Source: Pullulanibacillus pueri
Lineage (GTDB): Bacteria > Bacillota > Bacilli > Bacillales > Sporolactobacillaceae
Assembly (NCBI RefSeq): GCF_014639255.1
Contig: NZ_BMFV01000037.1
Coordinates: 1-46,316 of the forward strand
Length of the DNA: 46,316 nucleotides
Reading direction: 5' to 3'
The first letter of the stretch is position 1. Every line of letters begins with the position of its first letter. The notes beneath the pieces were generated by a model. The model did not search any database, had not been told where the DNA came from, and worked only from the letters and a program-made list of their open reading frames with translations. The position numbers and the translations under genes were made by a program. Shown piece after piece: positions 1-7,218 of the stretch.

Positions 1-2
1 TA

Positions 3-62
3 GCAGGTGGTTTATTGTTTCGCACGCTATCGCGAGCTCAACTGACTAAAGTCGTAAAATAA
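3..62 (+). CDS. C-terminal end of an unidentified gene cut by the window edge
   Basis: Reading from base 3 gives 19 codons ending in LSRAQLTKVVK and a TAA at 60-62, directly followed by a strong terminator hairpin. A short open frame running straight into a terminator fits the tail of a plus-strand gene that starts outside the window. Nothing in 19 residues identifies the family. The assignment rests on the terminator position and the amino-acid composition only. Confidence 0.35.
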   Translation, partial: AGGLLFRTLSRAQLTKVVK

Positions 63-87
63 AAAAACTGCCTTATGGCAGTTTTTT
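62..87. terminator. Bidirectional intrinsic terminator
   Basis: Perfect 11-bp inverted repeat AAAAAACTGCC / GGCAGTTTTTT with a 4-nt TTAT loop. The A and T tracts make it usable from both strands, so it would end the plus-strand gene on its left and the minus-strand ABC permease pseudogene on its right. Confidence 0.85.
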
Positions 88-99
88 CCTAAAAGCCTA

Positions 100-1262
100 T
101 TAAGCATTAAAAATATCTTTTTTACGAAAAATGAAGAGTGCAAACAGAAGACAAAGGATGAGCCAAATGGCTAACACCGTGAAACCAAAGCTGAGGGGCA
201 TATTCATATGGTATCACTCAGAGACTTCTCCAGTCCAATTTGCCGATAGATTAAGGTGAGAAGAAAACAACTAAAACAAATATTTTCCTTTAGTTACTAT
301 TTCACCCAAAATTGTTCCCAATACAATTAAACAGAAAGAGACCCCTGTGCCTACCATCGATGATTTAAATACAGTTGAACAAAGAAAACATAAGCTAGCG
401 ACCGTTAGCATCGCGAAAGTCGTTAACAAGATTGAAGTCACTAAAATTGATAAACAGGAAGCACTGCAGCATGATCCATATGGGGAATCGTTTGTAATTG
501 ATTGATGCCATTTACCAGCTTTTCTTTAAAAGTATAGCGCAACCCTACAACGATGGGTTGGAAAGCCCCCTTTGTACCATAAAAAGCTAAGTTAGCTCCC
601 CACAAGGCAAATAAGAAAGAGAGTGACAAGAATATCGTTGCCAATAACGAAACAATCCATTTTCCAAATAAAATTGTCGTTCTTGATATTGGGCGGACAA
701 GTAAAAGCTTTATTGTCCCGCTCGTCGTTTCCCCAGATAGAATATCCGCTATGAGGACGACAACAAGCATGGGTAGAAAAATAGCTGATGTATATGTCAT
801 TAAATCTTTTGTTTGTTGGTAACCTGTGGTCGTCCAGTCTGGCAAGAGCCGCACATTATGCTCTAAATGGTATTGCAGTTTCACCATCTCTGTCTTGCCG
901 TACGCATCCAGTTGATTCTCTTTCTCCCTATCCTTATAATTTTGAAGTTGTTTTTCAGAAATGGGACGCCAATTCCCGGATTGCAGCTGTTGCATCTCTT
1001 TTAACTGTTGCTTCAGTTCTTGGACCAGTTCTTTTTTATTTTGAGGCTTTTCTTTTCCAGCTTGTATGCGTGCAAGGTTCTGTTCTTGATATTTTATTTG
1101 TTGTTTAGTTACTTTTATCCCATCGTACTGCCCGTCAAGATATCCAAGTGCAGAAAGTCCAATGACAAAAACAACGCCAAGGATAAGGGTAATCCATAAT
1201 CTCTTTTTATGTATAAGCTTCATCCATTCAATGGAGATGACATTCATTAAATCTTTCATCAT
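100..1262 (-). pseudogene. ABC-2 type transporter permease, disrupted
   Basis: Membrane subunit of an ABC exporter of the bacitracin/antibiotic-efflux type. The intact first part (1262 down to about 460) starts MMKDLMNVISIEWMKL, has one N-terminal membrane segment, a long charged extracytoplasmic loop (about residues 45-145) and then ABC-2 segments around the ILSGETTSGTIKLLLVRP motif. Near 455-475 the frame shifts; the second reading frame continues with hydrophobic segments (for example LVTSILLTTFAMLTVASLCF) and is broken by an in-frame TAG (about 277) and TGA (about 226) before reaching a typical C-terminus, LFALFIFRKKDIFNA, and TAA at 100-102. The start overlaps the ATPase stop by one base, so the two genes were translationally coupled. 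One frameshift plus two nonsense codons make it non-functional. Confidence 0.85.
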
Positions 1263-2177
1263 TAGCCCTCTCCCCTCTCACTAATCAGCTCTAAGAATGA
1301 CCCTTCCAACGTTTGTTTTTCTGGAATCGCTGAATACACTTGAATACCTTCATGAACTAATGTAGAAATTGCTTCAGCTACCTTTTCTCGCTCGGCTTGA
1401 GAAGAATATGTTGCTCAGAAAGGCTAACTTCAATCCCAGGTAAGGGACTCAGAAGGTTTTTAGCTTTATCTAGCTGACTGACCTCTAAGGTCACAATAGG
1501 AGCTGCATTTGTCAATTTATGTATCTCTGTCTCTGCAATTAACGTTCCTTGATTAATGATGGCCACTCGATCACATAGCAGTTCAATTTCATGTAATAAA
1601 TGACTTGAAATAAAGACGGCCACTCCTGTGCTCGCAATCTTATGTAAAAGCTCACGAAGCTCTCGCATGCCGCTTGGATCTAAACCGTTTGTCGGTTCAT
1701 CAAGAATAAGAAGCTTTGGTTGAGCAATAAGGGCTTGAGCTAAACCCAATCTTTGTCTCATCCCCAAAGAGTAGGTGCTTATTTTATTGTCCTCACGACG
1801 ACTTAACCCTACCCACTTGATGACTTCATCGATACGCTTTGTTATATTATGTTTGTCTATACGGCCAGTTTCACATAGTGAATAAGGTTCTGCCTTGCAG
1901 TTAAGTAAGAATACATCTCTGGATTTTCAACAATGGTTCCCACTTGAGCAAGGGCTTGAGCTCTCTGTTTTTGTACATCAAAACCCGCAATTCTAACTTT
2001 CCCCTTCAACGGTTGAATGAGCCCCACAATCATGCGAATCGTTGTTGTTTTCCCTGCACCATTTGGACCAAGAAAACCGTAAATCTCACCTGCCTTTACA
2101 TCAATGCTTAAACCATCCACAATGACTTTTCCTTTAATTGTCTTGGACACATTTTCTAATGAAAGTATACTTTTCAC
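1262..2177 (-). pseudogene. ABC transporter ATP-binding protein, disrupted by two frameshifts
   Basis: Nucleotide-binding subunit paired with the downstream ABC-2 permease. The N-terminal part carries Walker A GPNGAGKTT and stops at about 1857 after LIHYVKLAV; a shifted frame continues GRIDKHNITKRIDEVIKW through the signature YSLGMRQRLG, Walker B LLILDEPT and the H-loop SSHLLHE. A second shift near 1380 restores a C-terminus ending FLELISERGEG and TAA at 1262-1264. With both shifts repaired the protein would be about 305 residues, normal for a BcrA-like ATPase. I prefer the GTG start at 2177 (VKSILSLENVSKTIKG) because a GGGGG ribosome site lies 8 nt upstream; an ATG at 2198 is the alternative. 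Every functional motif survives, so the decay looks recent. Confidence 0.85.
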
Positions 2178-2198
2178 CTTTCTAACCCCCTGAATCAA

Positions 2199-2481
2199 TC
2201 ACACTACAATTTAAAAACGATAAGCGGATCAAAAAGGTTTCTTAAAAAAAGTCTAAAAAGAAAACTAGGCTTATTCTTCACCACTTCGCTAAGCAGATCC
2301 TGATGTTCAGCACACATTAAAATTGCTACCAAGCCATAATGGGTTTTTCACTACCTTCCACTAAGTTATACGCTGATATGAAATTATTTTTATTTCGTAG
2401 TGGAACGTTTGTTCTTATTTTGGTATAATAGATTCAAAAGAGGATGCATCCGTTTATCTTTATCAAAAGGGCTTTTGACTT
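2199..2481. other. Intergenic region, no gene seen
   Basis: Leader region between the minus-strand ABC operon and the plus-strand Rpn-family gene. It is AT-rich and I see no open frame with a ribosome site and no strong hairpin. The promoter of the Rpn-family gene begins at its right end. Confidence 0.5.
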
Positions 2482-2510
2482 TTAACCTCAAGCTATTGCT
2501 ATGTTATACT
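2482..2510 (+). promoter_or_regulatory. Candidate SigA promoter of the Rpn-family gene
   Basis: TTAACC (4 of 6) at 2482-2487, 17-nt spacer, TATACT (5 of 6) at 2505-2510, with a TG one base upstream making an extended -10 (TGTTATACT). The predicted start of transcription lies about 15 nt before the GTG start region. Confidence 0.5.
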
Positions 2511-2532
2511 AATGGAAACGGAGAGGATACTC

Positions 2533-3495
2533 GTGGTCCAGTTAATGGATCTTAAAGTAGATTATGCATTTAAACAGCTGTTTGGAAGTCGGGGCAATGA
2601 GACTCTCTTAATTGCTTTTTTAAACGCGCTTTTGAATAAGACTGCATAGGAAAGAATTGACTCTATCACCATCCAAAACTCGGAAGTGATTCCAGAACAC
2701 CAGGACGATAAATCGTCAGTATTGGACATTTATGCTATAACAAAAGAAAATGTGCATATTAATATTGAAATTCAAATGGCCAATAAAAATGATATGAAAG
2801 AGCGTACATTGTATTATTGGAGTCGTATCTTCGCGGGTCAAATGGAAAAAGGAAAAGCTTATTCTGATTTAACCCAGACAATCACGATTAATATCTTGAA
2901 TTTTAGGTTACTAAAGGAAACATCAATGTTTCATACGTCATATCATTTATATGAGGATGTGGAGAGTTTCTGCCTAACAGATGTCATGGAGATTCATTTT
3001 ATTGAAATTCCTAAACTTCTTGTTCAATGGAAGAGGGGTTAACTTGACCCATGGGAGAATTTACTTGCGCGTTGGTTATTGCTTCTTGGAGCTGTCAATC
3101 ATAATGAAATAGAAGAAGATATTTTTCGGCAACTTAAAACGATTGCTAAGGAAGGTGACCCTATTATGAAAGAGGCAATGGATAAGTGGGAAGATTTGAG
3201 TCGTGACCCAAAAGCGCGTTTTGAATATGAATCTCATCTAAAAGCTGTCCTTGACGATATGGCTGCCGTTCGAGAAGCAGAAAAACGGTATGAAAAGGCA
3301 ATAAAGAAGGGCTTAGAAGAGGGAATTGAAAAGGGAATTGAACAAGGTATATCTCAAGGCATATCACAGGGGTTAGAGCAAGGAAAACGGGAGAATGCAC
3401 GAGCTATTGCTATAAAATTACTAGATATCGGAATGAATTTAGAAAAGATATTGGAAATCACTGGACTTGAGAAAGCGGATATAGAGAAAGTTTAG
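2533..3495 (+). pseudogene. Rpn-family PD-(D/E)XK nuclease/putative transposase with two in-frame stops
   Basis: One continuous frame from GTG 2533 to TAG 3493 reads MDLKVDYAFKQLFGSRGNE, then NALLNKTA, a TAG at 2647-2649, the family core DDKSSVLDIYA and INIEIQMANKNDMKERTLYYW, a TAA at 3040-3042 after KLLVQWKRG, and a C-terminal arm. The LDI aspartate and EIQ motif are the expected PD-(D/E)XK nuclease residues. The C-terminus has five near repeats of the form GIEQGISQG (3309-3380), common in this family. Proteins of this family (PF12784-like, recombination-promoting nuclease) are about 300 residues, and the full frame here is 320 codons. No frameshift is needed; two nonsense changes alone break it. 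A downstream start could still give a piece with the nuclease core, but nothing suggests it. Confidence 0.85.
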
Positions 3496-3503
3496 AAGAG
3501 CAG

Positions 3504-3531
3504 GGCTGGAAGCTGAATTCCAGCCTTTTTT
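3504..3531 (+). terminator. Intrinsic terminator of the Rpn-family gene
   Basis: GGCTGGAA / TTCCAGCC 8-bp stem with a 6-nt loop followed by six T residues, starting 8 nt after the stop codon. Confidence 0.9.
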
Positions 3532-3540
3532 ATACAATAG

Positions 3541-3571
3541 AAAAAGAGACTCTTAATATTAAAGAGTCTCT
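3541..3571 (-). terminator. Intrinsic terminator of the ABC exporter gene
   Basis: AGAGACTCTT / AAGAGTCTCT 10-bp stem (3545-3554 with 3562-3571) followed on the minus strand by a run of T. It lies just after the stop codon of the exporter at 3582. Confidence 0.85.
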
Positions 3572-3581
3572 CGCACTTCTT

Positions 3582-5360
3582 TTATACACCATCCTTTATC
3601 CTCAACTGTTGGTTAGCAAACTCACGATACAAGGTATGCGTTCGTATTAATTCTTCGTGTGTGCCAATTCCTGTGATGCGACCTTTTTCAACGAACACGA
3701 TGCGATCGGCGTCAACGACTGTGGATAAACGATGCGCAATCACAAGTGTTGTTCGACCGACCATCAGATTTTTTAAAGCTTTCTGGACAACAACTTCTGA
3801 CTGACTATCAAGATTCGATGTGGCCTCATCAAGCATGAGAATCTTAGGGTCACGCAATAAGGCTCTAGCAATACCAATGCGTTGCCGTTGTCCTCCTGAA
3901 AGTTTAACTCCTCTTTCGCCAACCTCAGTGTCATAGCCCTTAGGAAAGTCCTTAATAAATGGATCAGCATACGCCATTTTTGACGCACGCTCTAATTCTT
4001 CATTTGTAACCTCTCGATCCATCCCATAGCACATATTTTCTCGAATGGTTCCCGCAATCAAAGGACTTTCTTGAGCAACATAACCGATGACGCTCCGCCA
4101 CGAGCTTAAAGAGAAGTCGGTTATGGGTTCATCCCCAAGTACAATTCTTCCTTTTGTCGGCTGATAATATCGTTCAATTAAAGAAAATAAGGTCGTTTTC
4201 CCCCCACCACTTGGACCAACAATCGCCGTTACTTTACCGGGTTCAGCACAAAAACTCACATCTTGTAAGACAGGCTCATCACTGTTATACGAAAAAGAAA
4301 GATGATCAACTTGAATCGGCAAAGAGGGTTGCGTTAATTCCTTGCCAGATCTATAGTCCTCTTCATCTTGATCTAGAATTTCAATGATCCGTTCCGTTGC
4401 TCCTTTTGCCTTTTGCAGCTGTGTAAAGAAGGTCGTAAAAGACGTTAATGGCATGACGATCTGAAAAAGATAGAGAATAAACGCTACTAGATCACCCGCA
4501 GATAAGATCCCTGTAGAAACGCGCATCCCTCCATATCCAATAATTAAAACGAGAACAGCCATGATGACAAAAAACATTAAGGGCGCAATAAGCGCTTGAA
4601 CTTTCGCCTCCTTCATTCCAAAGCGAAATAAACGGCGAATACCACGAGCCCCCCCTTCATATTCAAGCTTTTCTGCATTTGATGACTTCACAAGACGGAC
4701 CTCTGATAACACCTGACTAATTAATGCAGTAAAGTTTGCGGTTTCATCCTGTAACCCTTTAGAGATCTTAAACATTTGTTTCCCAAGAGGCATTAATATG
4801 AGCAGTGTTAATGGAACCGCTATAAGCATTAACAATGTCATTTTCCAATCCAATAGAAAGAGGATGATTAATGACCCCACAATGGAGATGATCCCTGTAA
4901 AAAATTGTGGTAAATGTTCTGTGACTAACGCTTTAACAACACCTGTATCATTTGTCATCCGACTAATAGTTTCCCCCGCCCGATGCTGATCATAATAAGG
5001 AATTGGGAGTACCAATAATTTTTTCCACAAACGGTCTCTTAGACTAGCAACCACATTTTGTCCTACTTTGTTTAGCATGTAGATCGAAAGTCCACTCGCA
5101 ACTGCCTGACCAATAAAGACTAAGGCTAAAAGAATGATTTGAGTGGGGCTAATCGTTGAAAGCTGAAAACCATCAACTAAGTTTTTGGTAAACATAGGGA
5201 TCACGAGCCCCACAACGGTCGTGACCACACTCATGAATAATGCAATACTTAACAACCATTTCGAAGGCTTCGTCTGCTTCATTAATCGATAAAACTTTTG
5301 CCAACCACCTTCACTCTGTTCATTCTTTAATTCCAATTTATTCACCTGCTCATTCTTCAT
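3582..5360 (-). CDS. BmrA-like multidrug ABC exporter (fused membrane and ATPase domains)
   Basis: Half-size ABC exporter of 592 residues that would act as a homodimer in the cytoplasmic membrane to pump hydrophobic drugs or lipids outward. Residues about 30-320 form the six-helix exporter membrane domain; the ATPase domain carries Walker A GPSGGGKTT (382-390), Q-loop Q430, signature LSGGQRQR (487-494), Walker B ILMLDE with catalytic Glu512, and switch His543. Wording such as SGTIREN-like AGTIRENMCYG and VVDADRIVFVEKG closely follows B. subtilis BmrA, as does the length (589 there). The gene stands alone between its own terminator and a small membrane ORF. The start is unsure: no clear ribosome site precedes ATG 5360. 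No binding site for a regulator is obvious upstream. Confidence 0.9.
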   Translation of the reverse strand: MKNEQVNKLELKNEQSEGGWQKFYRLMKQTKPSKWLLSIALFMSVVTTVVGLVIPMFTKNLVDGFQLSTISPTQIILLALVFIGQAVASGLSIYMLNKVGQNVVASLRDRLWKKLLVLPIPYYDQHRAGETISRMTNDTGVVKALVTEHLPQFFTGIISIVGSLIILFLLDWKMTLLMLIAVPLTLLILMPLGKQMFKISKGLQDETANFTALISQVLSEVRLVKSSNAEKLEYEGGARGIRRLFRFGMKEAKVQALIAPLMFFVIMAVLVLIIGYGGMRVSTGILSAGDLVAFILYLFQIVMPLTSFTTFFTQLQKAKGATERIIEILDQDEEDYRSGKELTQPSLPIQVDHLSFSYNSDEPVLQDVSFCAEPGKVTAIVGPSGGGKTTLFSLIERYYQPTKGRIVLGDEPITDFSLSSWRSVIGYVAQESPLIAGTIRENMCYGMDREVTNEELERASKMAYADPFIKDFPKGYDTEVGERGVKLSGGQRQRIGIARALLRDPKILMLDEATSNLDSQSEVVVQKALKNLMVGRTTLVIAHRLSTVVDADRIVFVEKGRITGIGTHEELIRTHTLYREFANQQLRIKDGV

Positions 5361-5470
5361 TTAAGGGTGGATATGTTATCCTTAATGACTTTTATTTAAG
5401 ATAAAGCTTAGCAGGACTCTATGAACTGAATATGAACAGACGCTTGCTTAACATTTCAGTGATACCTTCT

Positions 5471-5662
5471 CTAACTTAATTTCCCATTATCTTCAAGAAA
5501 GAGCATTCCAGCGATAAACATGGCCAAAATCACACAAAAAATGGTGATGCCAATAGTTAAAGAATGTTTGTATAATAAAACACTCCCATAAAGTAATTCC
5601 TTGACTAAGGCATAGAGATTCACAACGAGGATGATAAAATAGGACTTGGAGACCATGACCAT
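5471..5662 (-). CDS. Small hypothetical membrane protein
   Basis: 63 residues with two predicted membrane helices (about 8-28 and 36-56) separated by a short polar turn, ending in LEDNGKLS. It sits 110 bp upstream of the BmrA-like gene on the same strand. No family is recognised and the ribosome site before ATG 5662 is weak (GACGGATGG), so it may not be expressed. The strongly hydrophobic, leucine/isoleucine-rich composition in this frame is the main support. Confidence 0.4.
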   Translation of the reverse strand: MVMVSKSYFIILVVNLYALVKELLYGSVLLYKHSLTIGITIFCVILAMFIAGMLFLEDNGKLS

Positions 5663-5891
5663 CCGTCATCCAAAACGCAGTGAACTAACAAGTGGGTGAC
5701 CTTAATTTACATACAAGAAAGGTCTGTTCGCCCTCACATTAAGCTTGCAAATGGGTTTTCAAATACAGCAGCTCCCTTTATTTTTTAAAAACTTTTTAAA
5801 ACAGGCTAACTTTTTGTTCCTTTTGATTGTCTATAGTAGTGAAGGCCTTCAAAAACCGATGAAAGCGGGGACGAGAATTAGAGGTGAAGTA

Positions 5892-6476
5892 ATGGATGAA
5901 TCATCATGGGTTACACGCGCTATGGAAGGGGATAAAGACGCTTTTTCTTTACTCGTCATTAAATATGATGCCTTCCTAAAGGCGATCATTTCCTATTATA
6001 TTGAGAAACGCTTTGTCGAGGACCTAGCACAAGACTTATGGCTACTCATTTATCAAAAGCTTTGGCAGCTCGAAGACCCAGAAAAATTCATTCCTTGGGT
6101 ACGAAAAGTCGTCTATTATCAATGTGCTAACTACCGAAAAGTTCTCAAAAAGAAACGACAGCAGGAACTTTATCTTAGCTCAGAAAATTGGTCGTTCTTT
6201 TTAGATCATGTGTTAAGTGATACCTTCTCCCTTTATGATTTGATCGAACGCTTTGAGTTACGAAAGGAAATATCTGATGCACTCGATGAACTTCCAGGTG
6301 ACTTGGGAATGATTTTACGGTTGCGCTATTATCAAGAATGCTCTTATCAGGAGATAACAGATCTCACAAATTTGCCTTTAAGCACCATCAAATGGCGCAT
6401 CTTTCAAGCTAAGAAGCTCTTGAGAATGAATCTGCTCACAAAACTTAAAATGAAGGGACGATCCAATAATGGCTAA
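5892..6476 (+). CDS. RNA polymerase ECF-type sigma factor
   Basis: Group IV (extracytoplasmic function) sigma-70 factor, 194 residues from ATG 5892, which follows GAGGTGAAGTA by a good distance; longer upstream readings add a hydrophobic stretch that does not belong to the family. Region 2 spans about residues 1-85 (DAFSLLVIKYDAFL, then VEDLAQDLWLLIYQKLWQLEDPEKFIPWV, the usual -10 recognition block). Region 4 spans about 128-185 with the helix-turn-helix CSYQEITDLTNLPLSTIKWR that reads the -35. It overlaps the next gene by 8 bp, so the two are co-translated. The usual transmembrane anti-sigma gene is missing downstream. Typical ECF autoregulation is possible but I could not pick a convincing promoter. 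Confidence 0.9.
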   Translation: MDESSWVTRAMEGDKDAFSLLVIKYDAFLKAIISYYIEKRFVEDLAQDLWLLIYQKLWQLEDPEKFIPWVRKVVYYQCANYRKVLKKKRQQELYLSSENWSFFLDHVLSDTFSLYDLIERFELRKEISDALDELPGDLGMILRLRYYQECSYQEITDLTNLPLSTIKWRIFQAKKLLRMNLLTKLKMKGRSNNG

Positions 6477-6786
6477 TGAAATGAACAATGAAACTATTTA
6501 TGCGATGTTAAGAGAAATTAAAGAAGTGGCTATGCAATCCTCACTGACAGGAGGATTAAAAAAAGGCAGTCGTATTCTCATCGATGTCTATAATCGCTGT
6601 CTTGCCACTATCACCGAGGAAGATGAACAAGCAGCCAAACTTTTCAGCCCGCTTGCCACTGAACCCGATGCTGTCCATATAGATGAAATTGGTGTCGCAG
6701 CGGCACTGCTTTCCAGGTATGTGAATCCTAATAAACACCCCCACCTGCCTCACTCTCCCATCCGCCCGGATCATGAGTTATTTTAA
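6469..6786 (+). CDS. Small soluble protein of unknown function coupled to the ECF sigma gene
   Basis: 105 residues, overlapping the sigma gene by 8 bp with a GAAGGGACG ribosome site inside it. No membrane segment, no zinc-binding HxxxCxxC motif and no other anti-sigma hallmark. The N-terminal half looks helical (NNETIYAMLREIKEVAMQSS), followed by a Gly-rich turn and a region LIDVYNRCLATITEEDEQAAKLF; the C-terminus is His/Pro-rich (NPNKHPHLPHSPIRPDHELF). The overlap implies equal dosage with the sigma factor, which would suit a cytoplasmic regulator or partner, but that is inference from position. A terminator follows at 6800. Confidence 0.75.
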   Translation: MANEMNNETIYAMLREIKEVAMQSSLTGGLKKGSRILIDVYNRCLATITEEDEQAAKLFSPLATEPDAVHIDEIGVAAALLSRYVNPNKHPHLPHSPIRPDHELF

Positions 6787-6799
6787 TTTAAAAATTAAA

Positions 6800-6838
6800 G
6801 CAAGCAGTGTGGTTTTATCACTCACTGCTTGCGTTTTT
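6800..6838 (+). terminator. Intrinsic terminator of the sigma-factor operon
   Basis: GCAAGCAGTG / CACTGCTTGC 10-bp stem (6800-6809 with 6823-6832) followed by GTTTTT, 13 nt after the stop codon. Confidence 0.85.
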
Positions 6839-6948
6839 CAAAAGAGTATAAGCTGTTGAAAGAAAAGCAGTATGTAAAACATTTGTTTTCATGATGATGG
6901 CTGACTTAACCAAGCACATCTTATCTCTTATCTCCTATCGAAAGTCCA

Positions 6949-6976
6949 AAGTCCCGGTCAAATCCGGGACTTTTTT
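6949..6976 (+). terminator. Second intrinsic terminator with no obvious gene in front
   Basis: AAGTCCCGG / CCGGGACTT 9-bp stem with a 6-nt loop and a T run. It lies 110 nt past the previous terminator, and the stretch between them (6840-6948) has no open frame. It may catch read-through, or end a short untranslated RNA. Confidence 0.75.
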
Positions 6977-7081
6977 ATTACTTCATCTTCTACTCATCAA
7001 GCATTAGGGTATATCGAACTAGATATATAAAAACTTGCCTGTGACCATTTTCTTATTTTTCAATATATTTAGTCTTTTTTA

Positions 7082-7110
7082 CTGACAATATTCGTGCTGT
7101 CCTATATTAT
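7082..7110 (+). promoter_or_regulatory. Candidate SigA promoter of the bacillopeptidase-like gene
   Basis: CTGACA (5 of 6) at 7082-7087, spacer of 17 nt, TATTAT (5 of 6) at 7105-7110. It gives a leader of about 100 nt before ATG 7219. A separate TTGACA at 7141-7146 has no matching -10 at the right distance. Confidence 0.5.
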
Positions 7111-7160
7111 AAAGACTAACATCTTAGAACTTTCCTATTGTTGACACAATCCGACAAAAA

Positions 7161-7211
7161 AGGAGGGATTTCGACTTAAACCGTTTTTACTGAAGTAAAA
7201 ATTGAAAGGAG
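7161..7211 (+). promoter_or_regulatory. mRNA leader with orphan Shine-Dalgarno, hairpin and ribosome site
   Basis: An AGGAGGG at 7161-7167 has no start codon at a usable distance. It is followed by a 7-bp hairpin TTTTTAC-TGAA-GTAAAAA (7184-7201) and then the real ribosome site GAAAGGAG (7204-7211) before ATG 7219. Orphan Shine-Dalgarno sites in leaders can act as 5' mRNA stabilisers (STAB-SD of cry3A is the known case). That role is inferred here. Confidence 0.4.
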
Positions 7212-7218
7212 TTTTGTC

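Noticed and set aside
788..1199. Plus-strand open frames of 106 and 63 codons
   Set aside because: They lie antisense to the ABC permease frame, have no ribosome site and show no protein-like pattern.
3309..3380. CRISPR-like or tandem repeat array
   Set aside because: It is a coding repeat (GIEQGISQG-type) at the C-terminus of the Rpn-family gene, with no spacers.
7141..7146. TTGACA as the protease promoter -35
   Set aside because: At 16-18 nt downstream the sequence is GGAGGG-like, not a -10; the upstream pair at 7082-7110 fits better.
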